A stretch of DNA of 63,862 nt from Rhodanobacteraceae bacterium (GTDB lineage Bacteria; Pseudomonadota; Gammaproteobacteria; Xanthomonadales; Rhodanobacteraceae): assembly GCA_004299555.1 (NCBI GenBank), contig SCQU01000016.1, positions 1-63,862 of the forward strand, in the 5' to 3' direction. Below the pieces are notes generated by a model. That model was not told the origin of the DNA. It worked only from the letters and a program-made list of their open reading frames with translations, and made no database searches. How positions within the stretch are numbered: the first letter of the stretch is position 1; each line of letters begins with the position of its first letter. Of this stretch, positions 51,889-61,261 are shown piece by piece. Made by a program: the position numbers and the translations under genes.

Positions 51889-52605
51889 TCTCAGTCCTGG
51901 CTCCGCGCGCTATCGCGATCCGGTTGCTCAAACGCACGATTCCGTCCGCTGCGCGGGCGACCTACTTTTGTTTCGGCAAAAGTGGTCAAAGCGAGGACGC
52001 ACGCACCACGATCACGCCGGCATCGTGTCGGCGTGACCACCCTGTGCCTCTCCTGGCCCGTGGGCCGCCACGAACTACTCGCCACGTCCCTGTGGCTCGC
52101 CCCCCGCTTGCGCCCGGGGCCGCCTGCGGCGTTCAAATCGGCAATCCCCGCCGATTTAGTCGGCCATCCATGGCCTCGAGCATTCGCGCCTTGCTTCCGC
52201 GTGCCGCCGCGATGCCCGGCGCCGTGCGAAGGCGCCAAATCCGCTTCGATGGCCGGCCTCCATGGCCTGCGATGTAGCAAATTGCGGTATGCAAGCCATG
52301 GATGGCCGTCAGCGGAGCAGGGCTGCTGGCGCGCCCTTGCATGACGCCGCGGCGCGCAGCCGAACGGCGGAGCAGGCACCGGATGTCCGAGCACAGGGAG
52401 GTGCGAGTTCGGCGCGGCCGCCGTGCGGCGAGCACCAAGGGTAGTTTCGGCAACGCGACGTTGCCGAAACCGTCATGCCAGGCGCAGTGGCTTTGGCTAC
52501 TTTCCCCGAAAGGAAAGTAGCTCGTCCGCGCAGTGGGCGAAACCGCCTTTCAAAAGCAGGTCAGCCGCGCAGCGGGCGAAACCGCCATTCCAAAGCAGGT
52601 CAGCC
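51889..52605. repeat. Repeat-rich intergenic block with composite repeat copy C
   Basis: No gene is seen. It contains a partial copy of the composite repeat (about 51938-51990, TTTGTTTCGGCAAAAGTGG) and CCATGGATGGCCGTCAGCGG (52299), also found at 31840. Copy C lies at 52445-52522 (TTTCGGCAAC/GTTGCCGAAA and GGCTACTTTC/GGAAAGTAGC). Two direct 39-bp repeats (52527-52565, 52566-52604) begin CGCGCAGYGGGCGAAACCGC. Confidence 0.8.
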
Positions 52606-52625
52606 GCGCGGCGGACGCATCCTCG

Positions 52626-53669
52626 TCAGGCAACGGGCGGCGCCGACACCCCGGCCGGAAACGCGCGTTCCAGCCAGGCGGGTACCGGCAACCCCTGCGA
52701 ACGCAGGAACAGCGGGTTGAACAGCTTCTTCGCATAGCGGGTGCCGGCATCGGCCAGGATCGTCACCACGACGTGCCCCGGCCCGAGTTCGTGCGCCAGC
52801 CGGATCGCCCCCGCAATGTTGACGCCCGACGAGCCGCCGAGGCACAGGCCCTCTTCGAGCAGCAGCGCGTGCAGCAGCGGCACCGACTCGGTGTCCGGAA
52901 TGCTGTAGGCGGTGTCGATTTTCGCGTCCTTGAAGTTGGCGGTGACGCGGCTGGAACCAATGCCTTCGCTGATGGAATTGCCTTCGGCTTTCAGCTCACC
53001 GTGGTTGACGAAGTTGGCGAGCGCGGAACCGGCCGGATCCGACAAGGCAATCCGCACATCCGGTTTGCGCGCCTTCAAGCCGTCCGCAACACCGGCCAGC
53101 GTACCGCCGGTACCCGCCGAGCACACGAAGCCATCCACGGCGCCATCCGTCTGCTCCCAGATCTCGACCGCCGTCGTCGCCGCGTGGTAGTCGCGGTTGG
53201 CGGTGTTGTCAAACTGGTTGGCAAACCAGGCGCTGCCCGGTGCCTTCGCATTCAGCGCCGCCACCAGCCGCTCGGACACATGTACATAATGATTCGGATC
53301 GGCAAACTTCGCCGGCGGTACCAGCCGCACCTCGGCACCGGTCAACCGCAGCGCGTCGAGCTTTTCGGCGCTCTGGCTGTTGGGCGCCACGATGATGCTG
53401 GAATAACCGCGACTCGCGCCGACGAGTGCGAGACCAATCCCGGTATTGCCGGCGGTGCCTTCGACCAGGGTGGTGCCCGGTTGCACCAGGCCCTTCCGCT
53501 CGGCATCCAGCAGCAAACCCAGGGCGGTGCGATCCTTGATCGAACCGCCCGGATTCATCCATTCCGCCTTGCCGAGAATTTCGCATCCCGTCGCCGCCGA
53601 CGCGCGCCGCAGGCGCAGCAGCGGCGTGTGTCCAACGATGGCGGCAAAGTCCGCGCGCACGTGCATCAT
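52626..53669 (-). CDS. cysK: Cysteine synthase family (PLP-dependent)
   Basis: A 347-aa fold-type II PLP enzyme. The Schiff-base Lys is in MNPGGSIKDRTALGLLLDAE, the Asn loop is EGTAGNTGIGLALVG, the phosphate loop is CSAGTGGTLAGVADGL and the Ser near the ring N lies in CLGGSSGVNIAGAIRLA. It makes cysteine from O-acetylserine and sulfide; homologues include CysM and the CBS type. A CysB-like gene is nearby at 54754. The ATG at 53669 is chosen, with a second Met directly after. Confidence 0.88.
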   Translation of the reverse strand: MMHVRADFAAIVGHTPLLRLRRASAATGCEILGKAEWMNPGGSIKDRTALGLLLDAERKGLVQPGTTLVEGTAGNTGIGLALVGASRGYSSIIVAPNSQSAEKLDALRLTGAEVRLVPPAKFADPNHYVHVSERLVAALNAKAPGSAWFANQFDNTANRDYHAATTAVEIWEQTDGAVDGFVCSAGTGGTLAGVADGLKARKPDVRIALSDPAGSALANFVNHGELKAEGNSISEGIGSSRVTANFKDAKIDTAYSIPDTESVPLLHALLLEEGLCLGGSSGVNIAGAIRLAHELGPGHVVVTILADAGTRYAKKLFNPLFLRSQGLPVPAWLERAFPAGVSAPPVA

Positions 53670-53679
53670 GGCGCCACCG

Positions 53680-54303
53680 TCAGGGGCGGACGTAGCGGAT
53701 GTAGGGCTTGACCTTTCGCACCTTGCCGAACTTCCTGGCGACTTCCTCATCGGACAGCTTGGGCGAAGCCACGACCTCATCGCCTGGCCGCCAGTCGACC
53801 GGCGTTGAAACCGGGTTCTGGTCGGTCACCTGCAGCGCGTCGATGGTGCGCAGGATTTCATCGACGTTGCGGCCCACCGACGGCGGGTAGATCAGCGCCG
53901 TGCGCACCTTGCGCTTGGGGTCGATGATGAACACCGCACGCACCGTCACCGTCGGATCGGCCTCGGGGTGGAACATGCCGTACAACTTGGCCACTTCGAG
54001 ATCCGGGTCGGCCACGATCGGGTAATTGAGCTCGGTGCCGCCGACATCGGAGATGTCCTTGGCCCACCTGTGGTGGCTTTCCACCGGATCCACCGACAAG
54101 CCCAGCAGCTTGGCGCCCCGCTGGTCAAACTCGGCCTTGCGGTGGGCGAAGGCACCCAGCTCGGTGGTGCAGATGGGCGTGAAATCCTTCGGATGCGAGA
54201 AGAACACGACCCAGTGGTCGCGCGCGTACGCGCTGAAGTGCAGCGGGCCCTGGGTGGAATCGCGGGTGAAGTCAGGGGCGGTTTGGCCCAATTGCACACT
54301 CAT
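53680..54303 (-). CDS. 1-Cys peroxiredoxin (Prx6 type)
   Basis: A 207-aa thiol peroxidase with peroxidatic Cys in HPKDFTPICTTELGAFAHRK, WVVFFSHP and the C-terminal extension typical of Prx6 (VDWRPGDEVVASPKLSDEEV). No resolving Cys is evident. It detoxifies H2O2 or lipid peroxides in the cytoplasm. It lies 10 bp upstream of cysK in the same direction. Confidence 0.92.
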   Translation of the reverse strand: MSVQLGQTAPDFTRDSTQGPLHFSAYARDHWVVFFSHPKDFTPICTTELGAFAHRKAEFDQRGAKLLGLSVDPVESHHRWAKDISDVGGTELNYPIVADPDLEVAKLYGMFHPEADPTVTVRAVFIIDPKRKVRTALIYPPSVGRNVDEILRTIDALQVTDQNPVSTPVDWRPGDEVVASPKLSDEEVARKFGKVRKVKPYIRYVRP

Positions 54304-54753
54304 GGTGATTGCCTCGCATAAAAGACGTTGGAAACCGGGACCGAGCCCGTCACGGCGCGTGGGTCATGCCGCACACCGGCCGGCCCGCGGTACGTGCGCG
54401 GCTCGGGCACAAGTTCACCGCTGCGTAAAAGCACTGACGCGCGCATGTCGAACCGCCGGTGGCCAAAACCGCAACAGCGTTTCGAAAAAAGCGGGGGCCG
54501 CGAATCCATGCAGCCAGTGTGGCCCACGCCACACGCTTGGGCAAATGCGCATCGCAAGCTACGTGATAACGCGCGGTTATAAGCAGTTATGGACGTTTGG
54601 ACGTCCATCTGCTAGCCTCCGGCAGGCTGGCAGGCGGTCGCCGCCGCAGCGGCCTTGAGGTTTCCTGCCGCATCCGCAGTCTCTGGCGAGCGGTGCCGGC
54701 CGCTGTCCATCAGGCACGCTTCGCCAGCCCACGGCCACTCCGGAAACTGCAGG
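54304..54753. promoter_or_regulatory. Divergent promoter region of the peroxiredoxin and CysB-like genes
   Basis: About 450 bp without a gene. A patch with ATAAC-5 bp-GTTAT (54566-54580) and another GTTAT (54586) contrasts with the GC-rich surroundings. Such TTAT/ATAA clusters resemble CysB-type binding regions, so it may serve autoregulation or control of prx-cysK. Confidence 0.45.
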
Positions 54754-55734
54754 ATGACGCTCAACCAGCTCCGCTACTTCGTCGCCATCACCGATGCGGG
54801 CCTCAACATTACGCTCGCGGCCGAACAGGTACACGCCACCCAGCCCGGCCTGTCGCGCCAGATCAAACGCCTGGAAGATGAATTGGGCTTTCTGCTGTTC
54901 GGCCGCAAGGGGCGCAGCCTCACCGCGCTGACCGCCGCGGGCGAGCAGGTACTGGTGCACTCGCGGCGGATGCTGGATGAAGCCGCCAACATTCACGCGC
55001 TGGCCGCCAATCAGCGCGGCGAGCGCCGCGGCCGCCTGACCATCATCACCACCCACACCCAGGCGCGCTACGTCCTGCCCACCGCGATTGCCGCAACCCG
55101 GCGCGAGTTTCCGGCGGTCAGCATCCGCCTGCAACCGTCCGCTGAAAGTGAAATCCTCGCGCGGCTCGCGCGCCGCGGCGACGAGCTTGCCATCATCAGC
55201 ACCAGCGGCGCGGTGCCCGGCGCCGGCATCGCGGTGCCGTTGTTCCGTTGGCGGCGCGTGGTGCTGGCGGGCAAGGATCACCCGCTTGGCCAGCGCCGCA
55301 AAGCGCCAACCTTGCGCGCACTGTCGGCGCTGCCGATCGTCAGTTACGAATCCTCGCGCCGGCCCGAGTCCTCGCTGCGGCGGGCGTTCGACGCCGCCGG
55401 CCTGCCACTGCAGCTGGCCATGACCGCGCACGACGCCGACCTCATCAAGACCTACGTCCGGGCGGGCCTCGGCATCGGCATCCTGGCCGAGATGGCGGTT
55501 GCACCGGAGGACACCGACCTGCAGGTGCTGCCAGCGCCCGCGGCGCTGCCGGAGTGCATCACCTGGGCGGTGCTGCCCCGCGGACGCGTGCTGCGCAATT
55601 TCACCCTGCGCCTGCTGGGCCTGCTGGCGCCGCAGATCGACCCGACCGACGTGCGCCGCGTCGTCGCCGGCAACGCCGAACCGGCGTGGCCCGCACCACC
55701 GGCGTGGCAAGAACTACGGCACGCGACCGCGTGA
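54754..55734 (+). CDS. cysB: CysB/Cbl-like LysR-family regulator
   Basis: A 326-aa LysR protein. The helix-turn-helix runs MTLNQLRYFVAITDAGLNIT and EQVHATQPGLSRQIKRLEDE. The sensor domain includes TTHTQARYVLPTAI, the conserved start of the CysB inducer site. CysB activates sulfate assimilation with acetylserine as signal; its place beside cysK supports this. The ATG at 54754 gives the standard N-terminus. Confidence 0.87.
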   Translation: MTLNQLRYFVAITDAGLNITLAAEQVHATQPGLSRQIKRLEDELGFLLFGRKGRSLTALTAAGEQVLVHSRRMLDEAANIHALAANQRGERRGRLTIITTHTQARYVLPTAIAATRREFPAVSIRLQPSAESEILARLARRGDELAIISTSGAVPGAGIAVPLFRWRRVVLAGKDHPLGQRRKAPTLRALSALPIVSYESSRRPESSLRRAFDAAGLPLQLAMTAHDADLIKTYVRAGLGIGILAEMAVAPEDTDLQVLPAPAALPECITWAVLPRGRVLRNFTLRLLGLLAPQIDPTDVRRVVAGNAEPAWPAPPAWQELRHATA

Positions 55735-55896
55735 ATCGGCGGCACCGCCGACCCGGCGATCGGACCCCGAGGCAGCCGTCAGCCAAGGCCAGGCATCGAG
55801 CGCAAAACCGCCCGGCGCCAGTTCCAGCGCGCGCGACATTCCAGGCCGCGGCATGGACACCGTACCCGCCCTCGACGGGTAGGCCGCGGGAACAGG

Positions 55897-56316
55897 TCAG
55901 CCCCCACCCCACTCCCACCGGTGACCGCAGTTTTGACAGATGAACGTACTGCGCTTGGCGGGAAATGCGGCCACCAACAGAACCACCAGAATTGCATAGA
56001 CGCGCTTGCGCAGTTGCATGGTGCGCTTGAAGTTGGTCGAGCCGCAACGCGGGCAGTGCTCGCGCTGCAATCCGGTCACTTCGTTCAGCTCGCCTTCGAG
56101 GATTCCCGCCTCGTAATCGGCAAGGATTTTCCGCGCCGGTCCGAGGAACTCGGCAGGTACCTGGACAAGCGTACCGCCGAGCGCCAACGACATGGGCCAA
56201 TTGACGATCGCGTGCTGCGCGAATGCAACGCTTGCCGGAATTCCGTCCGCCTCGAGACGGGCCCGTACAATGTAGGCCTCCCAGGGATCAAGAAACTTGG
56301 CTACCGTAGCGAGCAT
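55897..56316 (-). CDS. DUF2007 domain protein with zinc ribbon
   Basis: A 139-aa protein. FLDPWEAYIVRARLEADGIP is the DUF2007 (putative signal-transducing) start. HCPRCGSTNFKR and FICQNCGHRWEWGGG form a four-Cys zinc ribbon around one membrane helix (VYAILVVLLVAAFPA). Function unknown. The ATG at 56316 is used. It lies just outside the last attC and is probably not a cassette. Confidence 0.82.
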   Translation of the reverse strand: MLATVAKFLDPWEAYIVRARLEADGIPASVAFAQHAIVNWPMSLALGGTLVQVPAEFLGPARKILADYEAGILEGELNEVTGLQREHCPRCGSTNFKRTMQLRKRVYAILVVLLVAAFPAKRSTFICQNCGHRWEWGGG

Positions 56317-56446
56317 GACTCTTGTGAGGGTCAAAGCTGAAGTTGATCGGCCATCGCCATGCCCGGCAGAATACAGGCCCGTTGTCACACGCACAGGGTT
56401 CGCAACAGAAACGGTGCCATTGCGTTCTGCTTGAGCCTGCAAGGTC

Positions 56447-56536
56447 ATCCCACGCCCGGGTTCGACCGGCGGCCGCCTGCAGCGGGTGGCGATCGGCCGG
56501 AGTGGCCAGCAGGCACCGCCCGGCAAACCGTTATGC
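56447..56536 (-). other. attC site of the GNAT cassette (degenerate)
   Basis: The right end reads GTTATGC (R'' GCATAAC on the minus strand) and overlaps the GNAT stop codon. Inner arms CGACCGGCGG and CGCCCGGCAAACCG pair. The left core (ATCCCAC) departs from consensus and the site is longer than the others. It is probably the last attC of the array. Confidence 0.6.
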
Positions 56537-57058
56537 GCGTGGCCCGTCTGCCGCAGCGGAGGGTTCAGCGCCGAGCGACCTGACCCGAAGCGACACCATT
56601 TTGCCGCCGCCCGCCGCCTGTCGATCGACCTCCACGAATCCCCGCCGGTCGTGGAACGCCAGCGACACCCGGTTGGGTGGAACCACGTCCACCTCAGCCA
56701 CCAACCACGCCAACCCCGCCGCCCGGGCGTATTGCTCGGCCCGTTGGTAGAACCGGGTGCCGAGCCCGGCCCCGCGATACGAGGGGTCGAGCACCACCCG
56801 ATCAATGTACAGGAAGCGCTTGAGCCGGGCCGCGAACCACCGATAGTTCACGCTGTCGTACGCCCGCCCGTCGGTGAACGCCATCAAGAAACCGACCACC
56901 TGACCGGCCACTTCGGCGACCTGGAGCATGTCGGCCATCGCGGCCAGTGCCCGGAAGCGGGCGCCATCCATCGAACTGAGCACCGCCACGGACTCGGCGT
57001 TCAGCCGCAGCACGGCTGCGGCATCCGCTTCCGTGTACTCCCGCAGCATCACTTCCAT
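56531..57058 (-). CDS. GNAT-family acetyltransferase (cassette)
   Basis: A 175-aa GNAT enzyme: REYTEADAAAVLRLNAESVA start, YIDRVVLDPSYRGAGLGTRF (acetyl-CoA pyrophosphate loop) and LAFHDRRGFVEVDRQAAGGG. Substrate unknown; cassette GNATs sometimes inactivate drugs. The ATG at 57058 has GGAG ten bases upstream. The stop codon sits inside attC. Confidence 0.88.
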   Translation of the reverse strand: MEVMLREYTEADAAAVLRLNAESVAVLSSMDGARFRALAAMADMLQVAEVAGQVVGFLMAFTDGRAYDSVNYRWFAARLKRFLYIDRVVLDPSYRGAGLGTRFYQRAEQYARAAGLAWLVAEVDVVPPNRVSLAFHDRRGFVEVDRQAAGGGKMVSLRVRSLGAEPSAAADGPRA

Positions 57059-57075
57059 CCGCAACCCACTCCTTC

Positions 57076-57148
57076 GCCAGACCTCCGGGGCGCCCGGCGC
57101 AACCGCAGCGGAGCAGCGGGCTTGCGTTCGGTTGACCGAGAGGTGAGC
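57076..57148 (-). other. attC site of the BrnTA cassette
   Basis: CCCGGCGCAACCGCAGCGGA and TTGCGTTCGGTTGACCGAGA give the paired arms. The outer boxes GCCAGAC and GGTGAGC are each one or two bases off consensus. It aligns base for base with the site at 60439. Confidence 0.75.
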
Positions 57149-57202
57149 GCACGCACAGGTGCGCCTTGCAGCCCGAGATTAGTGCATACACGATCATTAC
57201 GC

Positions 57203-57475
57203 ATGGACCATGACCCTTCGAAGCGCCGCAAGAACCTGCGCAAGTGCGGCATCGGCGTGCCCGATGGCATGGAAGCGCTGGATGGCCCGATGCCCACCCG
57301 CGAGGATGGCCGGGAAGGCTACGGCGCACAGCAATTGGCGAGCCTGGGCTGGGCGCATGGCCGTGTGGTTGCGCCCGTGCGGACCGACCGTGAGGACGGG
57401 CCCCGACTGATTTCGTGCCGCGAGGCAGGACCCTATGAACGTGAAGCGCACTACCAAGCGTACCCCCGAATCTGA
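57203..57475 (+). CDS. brnT: BrnT-like ribonuclease toxin
   Basis: A 90-aa protein with the BrnT pattern: MDHDPSKRRKNLRKCGIGVP, the DGREGYGAQQLASLGWAHGR segment (family R-x-x-x-LG) and GPRLISCREAGPYEREAHYQ (family R-x-IS-x-R-x-A-x-x-x-E-x-x-x-Y). BrnT is a RelE-fold RNase toxin neutralised by BrnA. It overlaps brnA by 41 bp. It is in the opposite direction to the attC sites, so it must carry its own promoter; the Arg/Glu/His set needs checking for activity. Confidence 0.75.
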   Translation: MDHDPSKRRKNLRKCGIGVPDGMEALDGPMPTREDGREGYGAQQLASLGWAHGRVVAPVRTDREDGPRLISCREAGPYEREAHYQAYPRI

Positions 57476-57719
57476 CGTGCCGTACGACCCCAGGAACAAA
57501 GCGGCGACGCTGAAGTACTGGAAAAGCGCGACTGCACACGGCGGTGTGGCGCAACTGCACGCAAAGCGCGGACGACCAGCCAAGCCACCGGAAGAGCGCA
57601 AGGAACAAATTGCGTTGCGCGTGGATAAAGACGTGCTGGAGTGGTACCGCGAGCAAGGCACCGGCTGGCAGACACGCATGAACGCAGTGTTGAAGGCATT
57701 CCGTGACGCGGTGAGCTGA
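57435..57719 (+). CDS. brnA: BrnA-like antitoxin
   Basis: A 94-aa protein whose C-terminus (KEQIALRVDKDVLEWYREQG then TGWQTRMNAVLKAF) is the ribbon-helix-helix BrnA signature. The middle RGRPAKPPEERK is the usual linker. BrnA wraps the toxin and represses the operon. Its start lies inside brnT. Confidence 0.87.
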   Translation: MNVKRTTKRTPESDVPYDPRNKAATLKYWKSATAHGGVAQLHAKRGRPAKPPEERKEQIALRVDKDVLEWYREQGTGWQTRMNAVLKAFRDAVS

Positions 57720-57726
57720 CTGCGCG

Positions 57727-57795
57727 GCTCACGCCTGCGCTAACCAGCGCGAGCCCGCGTAGCGGGTCAGCGTTGGATTGAGCGAGCGGTTGGAC
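57727..57795 (-). other. attC site of the membrane-protein cassette
   Basis: GCTAACCAGCGCGAGCCCGC and GTAGCGGGTCAGCGTTGG form the stem. The right box GTTGGAC (57789) is good and the left box GCTCAC lacks one base. The stop codon of the preceding gene (57767) is inside the site. Confidence 0.8.
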
Positions 57796-58243
57796 CTGAG
57801 TTGCGCTGCCATAACGAAAGAACGAAACCTATGAATGTCACCGCCAACAGCCCGTAAATGAACCAAGTTCCGCCGGAGGCACCCGGCTTAGCAATGGGCA
57901 GTGCATAGTGGACGACCCGCCATACGATTTGCTCGACTAACAGCAGCAGGAAAACAAACGGTACCAAAGCGCGATACTGCACCAGCGCGACGATGCCAAA
58001 CGCCACAATGGTGAGTTGCGAGACACCCCACATTGCGTAGAACCTGAGGATGACCAGCGCCGCACCGGACGTATAAGAGCCAAGTGGCAGCCCGTCAGCT
58101 TTGGTAGCCACATAATGACCATTGAAGATCGAGTTTGCACCCATCGCAGCAAGCAGCAACAACACAACAGCCAAGATCCATAACCCGGACCTGTGGCCTC
58201 CGAAGTCATTGTCCGCTTGCCGTGGCAGAAGGCTGCTAAGCAT
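57767..58243 (-). CDS. Four-helix membrane protein (cassette)
   Basis: A 158-aa protein with helices LWILAVVLLLLAAMGANSIF, the region ALVILRFYAMWGVSQLTIVA, LVPFVFLLLLVEQIVWRVVH and TWFIYGLLAVTFIGFVLSLW. The ATG at 58243 follows GAGGGGG by six bases. No family recognised. Its end overlaps attC, typical of cassettes. Confidence 0.75.
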   Translation of the reverse strand: MLSSLLPRQADNDFGGHRSGLWILAVVLLLLAAMGANSIFNGHYVATKADGLPLGSYTSGAALVILRFYAMWGVSQLTIVAFGIVALVQYRALVPFVFLLLLVEQIVWRVVHYALPIAKPGASGGTWFIYGLLAVTFIGFVLSLWQRNSGPTARSIQR

Positions 58244-58282
58244 TGATACCCCCTCGAAGGATGCGGATGCCTGTCTGGAAAG

Positions 58283-58354
58283 GTCTAATGCCCGAGGTAC
58301 CGGCTGCAAAGACCCCGTAGTGGAACGTGCATCCGGTTGACCGGCTTGTTGGAC
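58283..58354 (-). other. attC site of the SnoaL cassette
   Basis: GAGGTACCGGCTGCAAAG and GTGCATCCGGTTGACCGG arms, right box GTTGGAC (58348). The left box GTCTAAT has T where the cleaved core needs C (A instead of G on the minus strand), which may block recombination there. Confidence 0.82.
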
Positions 58355-58364
58355 CGCGCCGGAA

Positions 58365-58784
58365 TCATGCCTTTGGTGGCGGAACCACGCCCAATTGCAT
58401 CATCAGTCCAAGCGTGTCCATGATGATGCGCGTGTCTTTAATCTTGGTGCCCTCGAAGCGATCAATCACCATGCCCCACACCCTCACAGGTGTGTCCGTG
58501 GCCGGCACGCCAAGAAACGTCCCCCGCTGCGTGCCCGTCCACTCGAAGCGTGACAGCACCTTGTCGCCTTCGGCAACCTGCTCTTGGACGGTCCAATGCA
58601 TGTCGGGGAATGCCGTCCTCAGCCCGCGCAGTGCGTTCTTCAACCCGTCCAGGCCCGGCCCTTGGCCGGGCAGTGGGACTTGCTCCACCATGTCGTCCCA
58701 GAAGAACTGACCGGCCGCATCGATCCGTCCTTGGTTCAGAACTTCTTCGATAAACCGACGAACGGTGTTGCTGTTATTTTGCAT
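58365..58784 (-). CDS. SnoaL-like (NTF2-fold) protein (cassette)
   Basis: A 139-aa SnoaL/ester-cyclase-like protein: NTVRRFIEEVLNQGRIDAAG, LKNALRGLRTAFPDMHWTVQ, DKVLSRFEWTGTQRGTFLGV and MVIDRFEGTKIKDTRIIMDT are typical of this fold. Enzyme activity unknown. The ATG at 58784 follows AGGGA by nine bases. Confidence 0.87.
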   Translation of the reverse strand: MQNNSNTVRRFIEEVLNQGRIDAAGQFFWDDMVEQVPLPGQGPGLDGLKNALRGLRTAFPDMHWTVQEQVAEGDKVLSRFEWTGTQRGTFLGVPATDTPVRVWGMVIDRFEGTKIKDTRIIMDTLGLMMQLGVVPPPKA

Positions 58785-58826
58785 GTTCTTCGTCCCTACT
58801 TGGACCGTGTATGGATGCCTTTGACC

Positions 58827-58868
58827 ACCCAACGCTTGACCTACGCGGCGCAACCCGCGCAGCGGGCG
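58827..58868 (-). other. Half attC cut by the IS3 element
   Basis: ACCCAACGCTTGACCTACGC and GGCGCAACCCGCGCAGCGGG match the left half of the complete sites. The right half is missing beyond the IS inverted repeat at 58869, so the site is dead. Confidence 0.75.
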
Positions 58869-58907
58869 TGAACCGCCCCGGGAATCCCGGAGGCTGTTTG
58901 GTGTGAG

Positions 58908-60124
<1,217 letters not shown>

Positions 60125-60174
60125 GCTCCAATCCTCTCAAAGGTTGGAGCCTCCGGGAAAGCCGGGGCGGTTCA

Positions 60175-60438
60175 CTGAAAGCGCAACGGCCCACACGGGC
60201 CTGCCCACAGCACATTGCCACGATTGCACCACCCCTACACCGCAGCCTGACGCGCGGCGGAAACAGCGTGCCAGCGCGTTGAACCTGCCAACACCGGTGC
60301 ATTACATAGCCGAGCCCGCGGCCGCCGCGCCGACACTACCCAGCAGGCCCAACCTGATGTCCGCCGGAGCCACCCAAAAAGGAAACCGTGTGATGCGACA
60401 GTGGTGGTGCTGGGAGATTGCACGGAAAAATTACTGGC
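60175..60438. other. Remnant of a truncated cassette
   Basis: About 260 bp between the IS3 end and the next attC. A plus-strand frame (VHYIAEPAAAAPTLPSRPNL; MRQWWCWEIARKNYW) runs into attC, but no start or family is recognisable. It is probably what is left of a cassette whose other part was lost with the IS insertion. Confidence 0.4.
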
Positions 60439-60510
60439 GCCCAACGCCCGAGGTAACCGGCGCAAAGGCCGCGTAGCGGGATTTGCGTCCGGTTGACCGA
60501 GTTGTTAGCC
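60439..60510 (-). other. attC site of the toxin-antitoxin cassette
   Basis: The best-formed site: GCCCAAC (60439) and GTTAGCC (60504) outer boxes, AGGTAACCGGCGCAAAGG and TTTGCGTCCGGTTGACCGAG arms, and a CCGCGTAGCGG tip. The toxin stop codon lies inside the box. Confidence 0.88.
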
Positions 60511-60825
60511 CTTTGCTCGACTTGCACGCGACGCGAGCCGCTCCCGACGCAGCAGCCGCTCCGACCGCATAACGTAAAGAATAAAGACTTTGTGTCCGTC
60601 GTAGCGATAGAACACGCGACATGGCGGTTCGACAATCTGGCGGTACCGCGACCGGCCCAGCTCTTGCGGCCTGCTACCACTCTCCGGATGGTTGGCCAAC
60701 TGCACGACGTGACCGAAGATGCGCTGGATGAGCGCCGATGCAGCGACAGGATTCTCGAGTGCAATGTAGTCCGCGATAGCATCCAGATCCCCCAGGGCCG
60801 GCTCTGACCAAATTATTTCAGCCAT
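60505..60825 (-). CDS. ParE/RelE-family toxin (cassette)
   Basis: A 106-aa RelE/ParE-fold toxin: AEIIWSEPALGDLDAIADYI, NHPESGSRPQELGRSRYRQI and PPCRVFYRYDGHKVFILYVM are family hallmarks. By fold it is either a gyrase inhibitor or an RNase. It overlaps its antitoxin by 13 bp. Toxin-antitoxin cassettes commonly stabilise integron arrays. Confidence 0.9.
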   Translation of the reverse strand: MAEIIWSEPALGDLDAIADYIALENPVAASALIQRIFGHVVQLANHPESGSRPQELGRSRYRQIVEPPCRVFYRYDGHKVFILYVMRSERLLRRERLASRASRAKG

Positions 60826-61070
60826 CTGGCAAGGCGCTTCTTGGCTTGAGCATGGGAAGCTACACGGCCTTCAGCAACAGCCTGCTCCCCCCGGGCAATG
60901 CCTTCGAGGATCGACATGCGCTGCTCCATGAGCTCATAGGTCTCGACATCCAGCAGGTAAGCACTGGGAAGGCCATGCTGCGTGATGAGAATTGGCTCCT
61001 TGTCGCGCTCGATGTCCGACAGGAGTTCGGTGGCTTGCCGTTTGAGGGTAGTAACGAGTTCGGTACGCAT
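60813..61070 (-). CDS. Phd/YefM-family antitoxin (cassette)
   Basis: An 85-aa antitoxin: TTLKRQATELLSDIERDKEP, ILITQHGLPSAYLLDVETYE and a charged C-terminus that would bind the toxin. It would also bind the operator at 61071-61094. The pair is in the array direction. Confidence 0.9.
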   Translation of the reverse strand: MRTELVTTLKRQATELLSDIERDKEPILITQHGLPSAYLLDVETYELMEQRMSILEGIARGEQAVAEGRVASHAQAKKRLARWLK

Positions 61071-61094
61071 GAAGTGACACTACAGTATCACTTC
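61071..61094. promoter_or_regulatory. Operator palindrome upstream of the antitoxin
   Basis: GAAGTGA-10 bp-TCACTTC touches the antitoxin start codon. This is the usual place for autorepression by a Phd-type antitoxin. The IS110 element begins 29 bp further right. Confidence 0.7.
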
Positions 61095-61148
61095 CAGTTA
61101 CGCAAGCGCTTCCCACAAAGGGCTAGACAGAATGGCTCTTGTTGGAGC

Positions 61149-61261
61149 GGCCTGCCGCCGCGCGTACCGTGGGTTGCGCGCGGATAGCGCGCCGAGCCAC
61201 ATCGTTCGATCCACATCGTTGACGGTGTGGACGGCAACGAGTCATTTCGCGGAGGCAGGCC
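61149..61261 (+). ncRNA. Candidate bridge RNA leader of IS110 copy 1
   Basis: GGCCTGCCGCCGCG (61149) pairs with CGCGGAGGCAGGCC (61248-61261) at 13 of 14 positions and closes directly onto the transposase ATG. Between them are further stems (GTTGCGCGCGGATAGCGCGC). IS110 elements encode their guide (bridge) RNA in the non-coding left end, so this is the natural candidate. Confidence 0.5.

Noticed and set aside
55897-56805. 302-codon frame as one gene
   Set aside because: The first 163 codons are antisense-like sequence across attC and GNAT; the DUF2007 protein starts at 56316.
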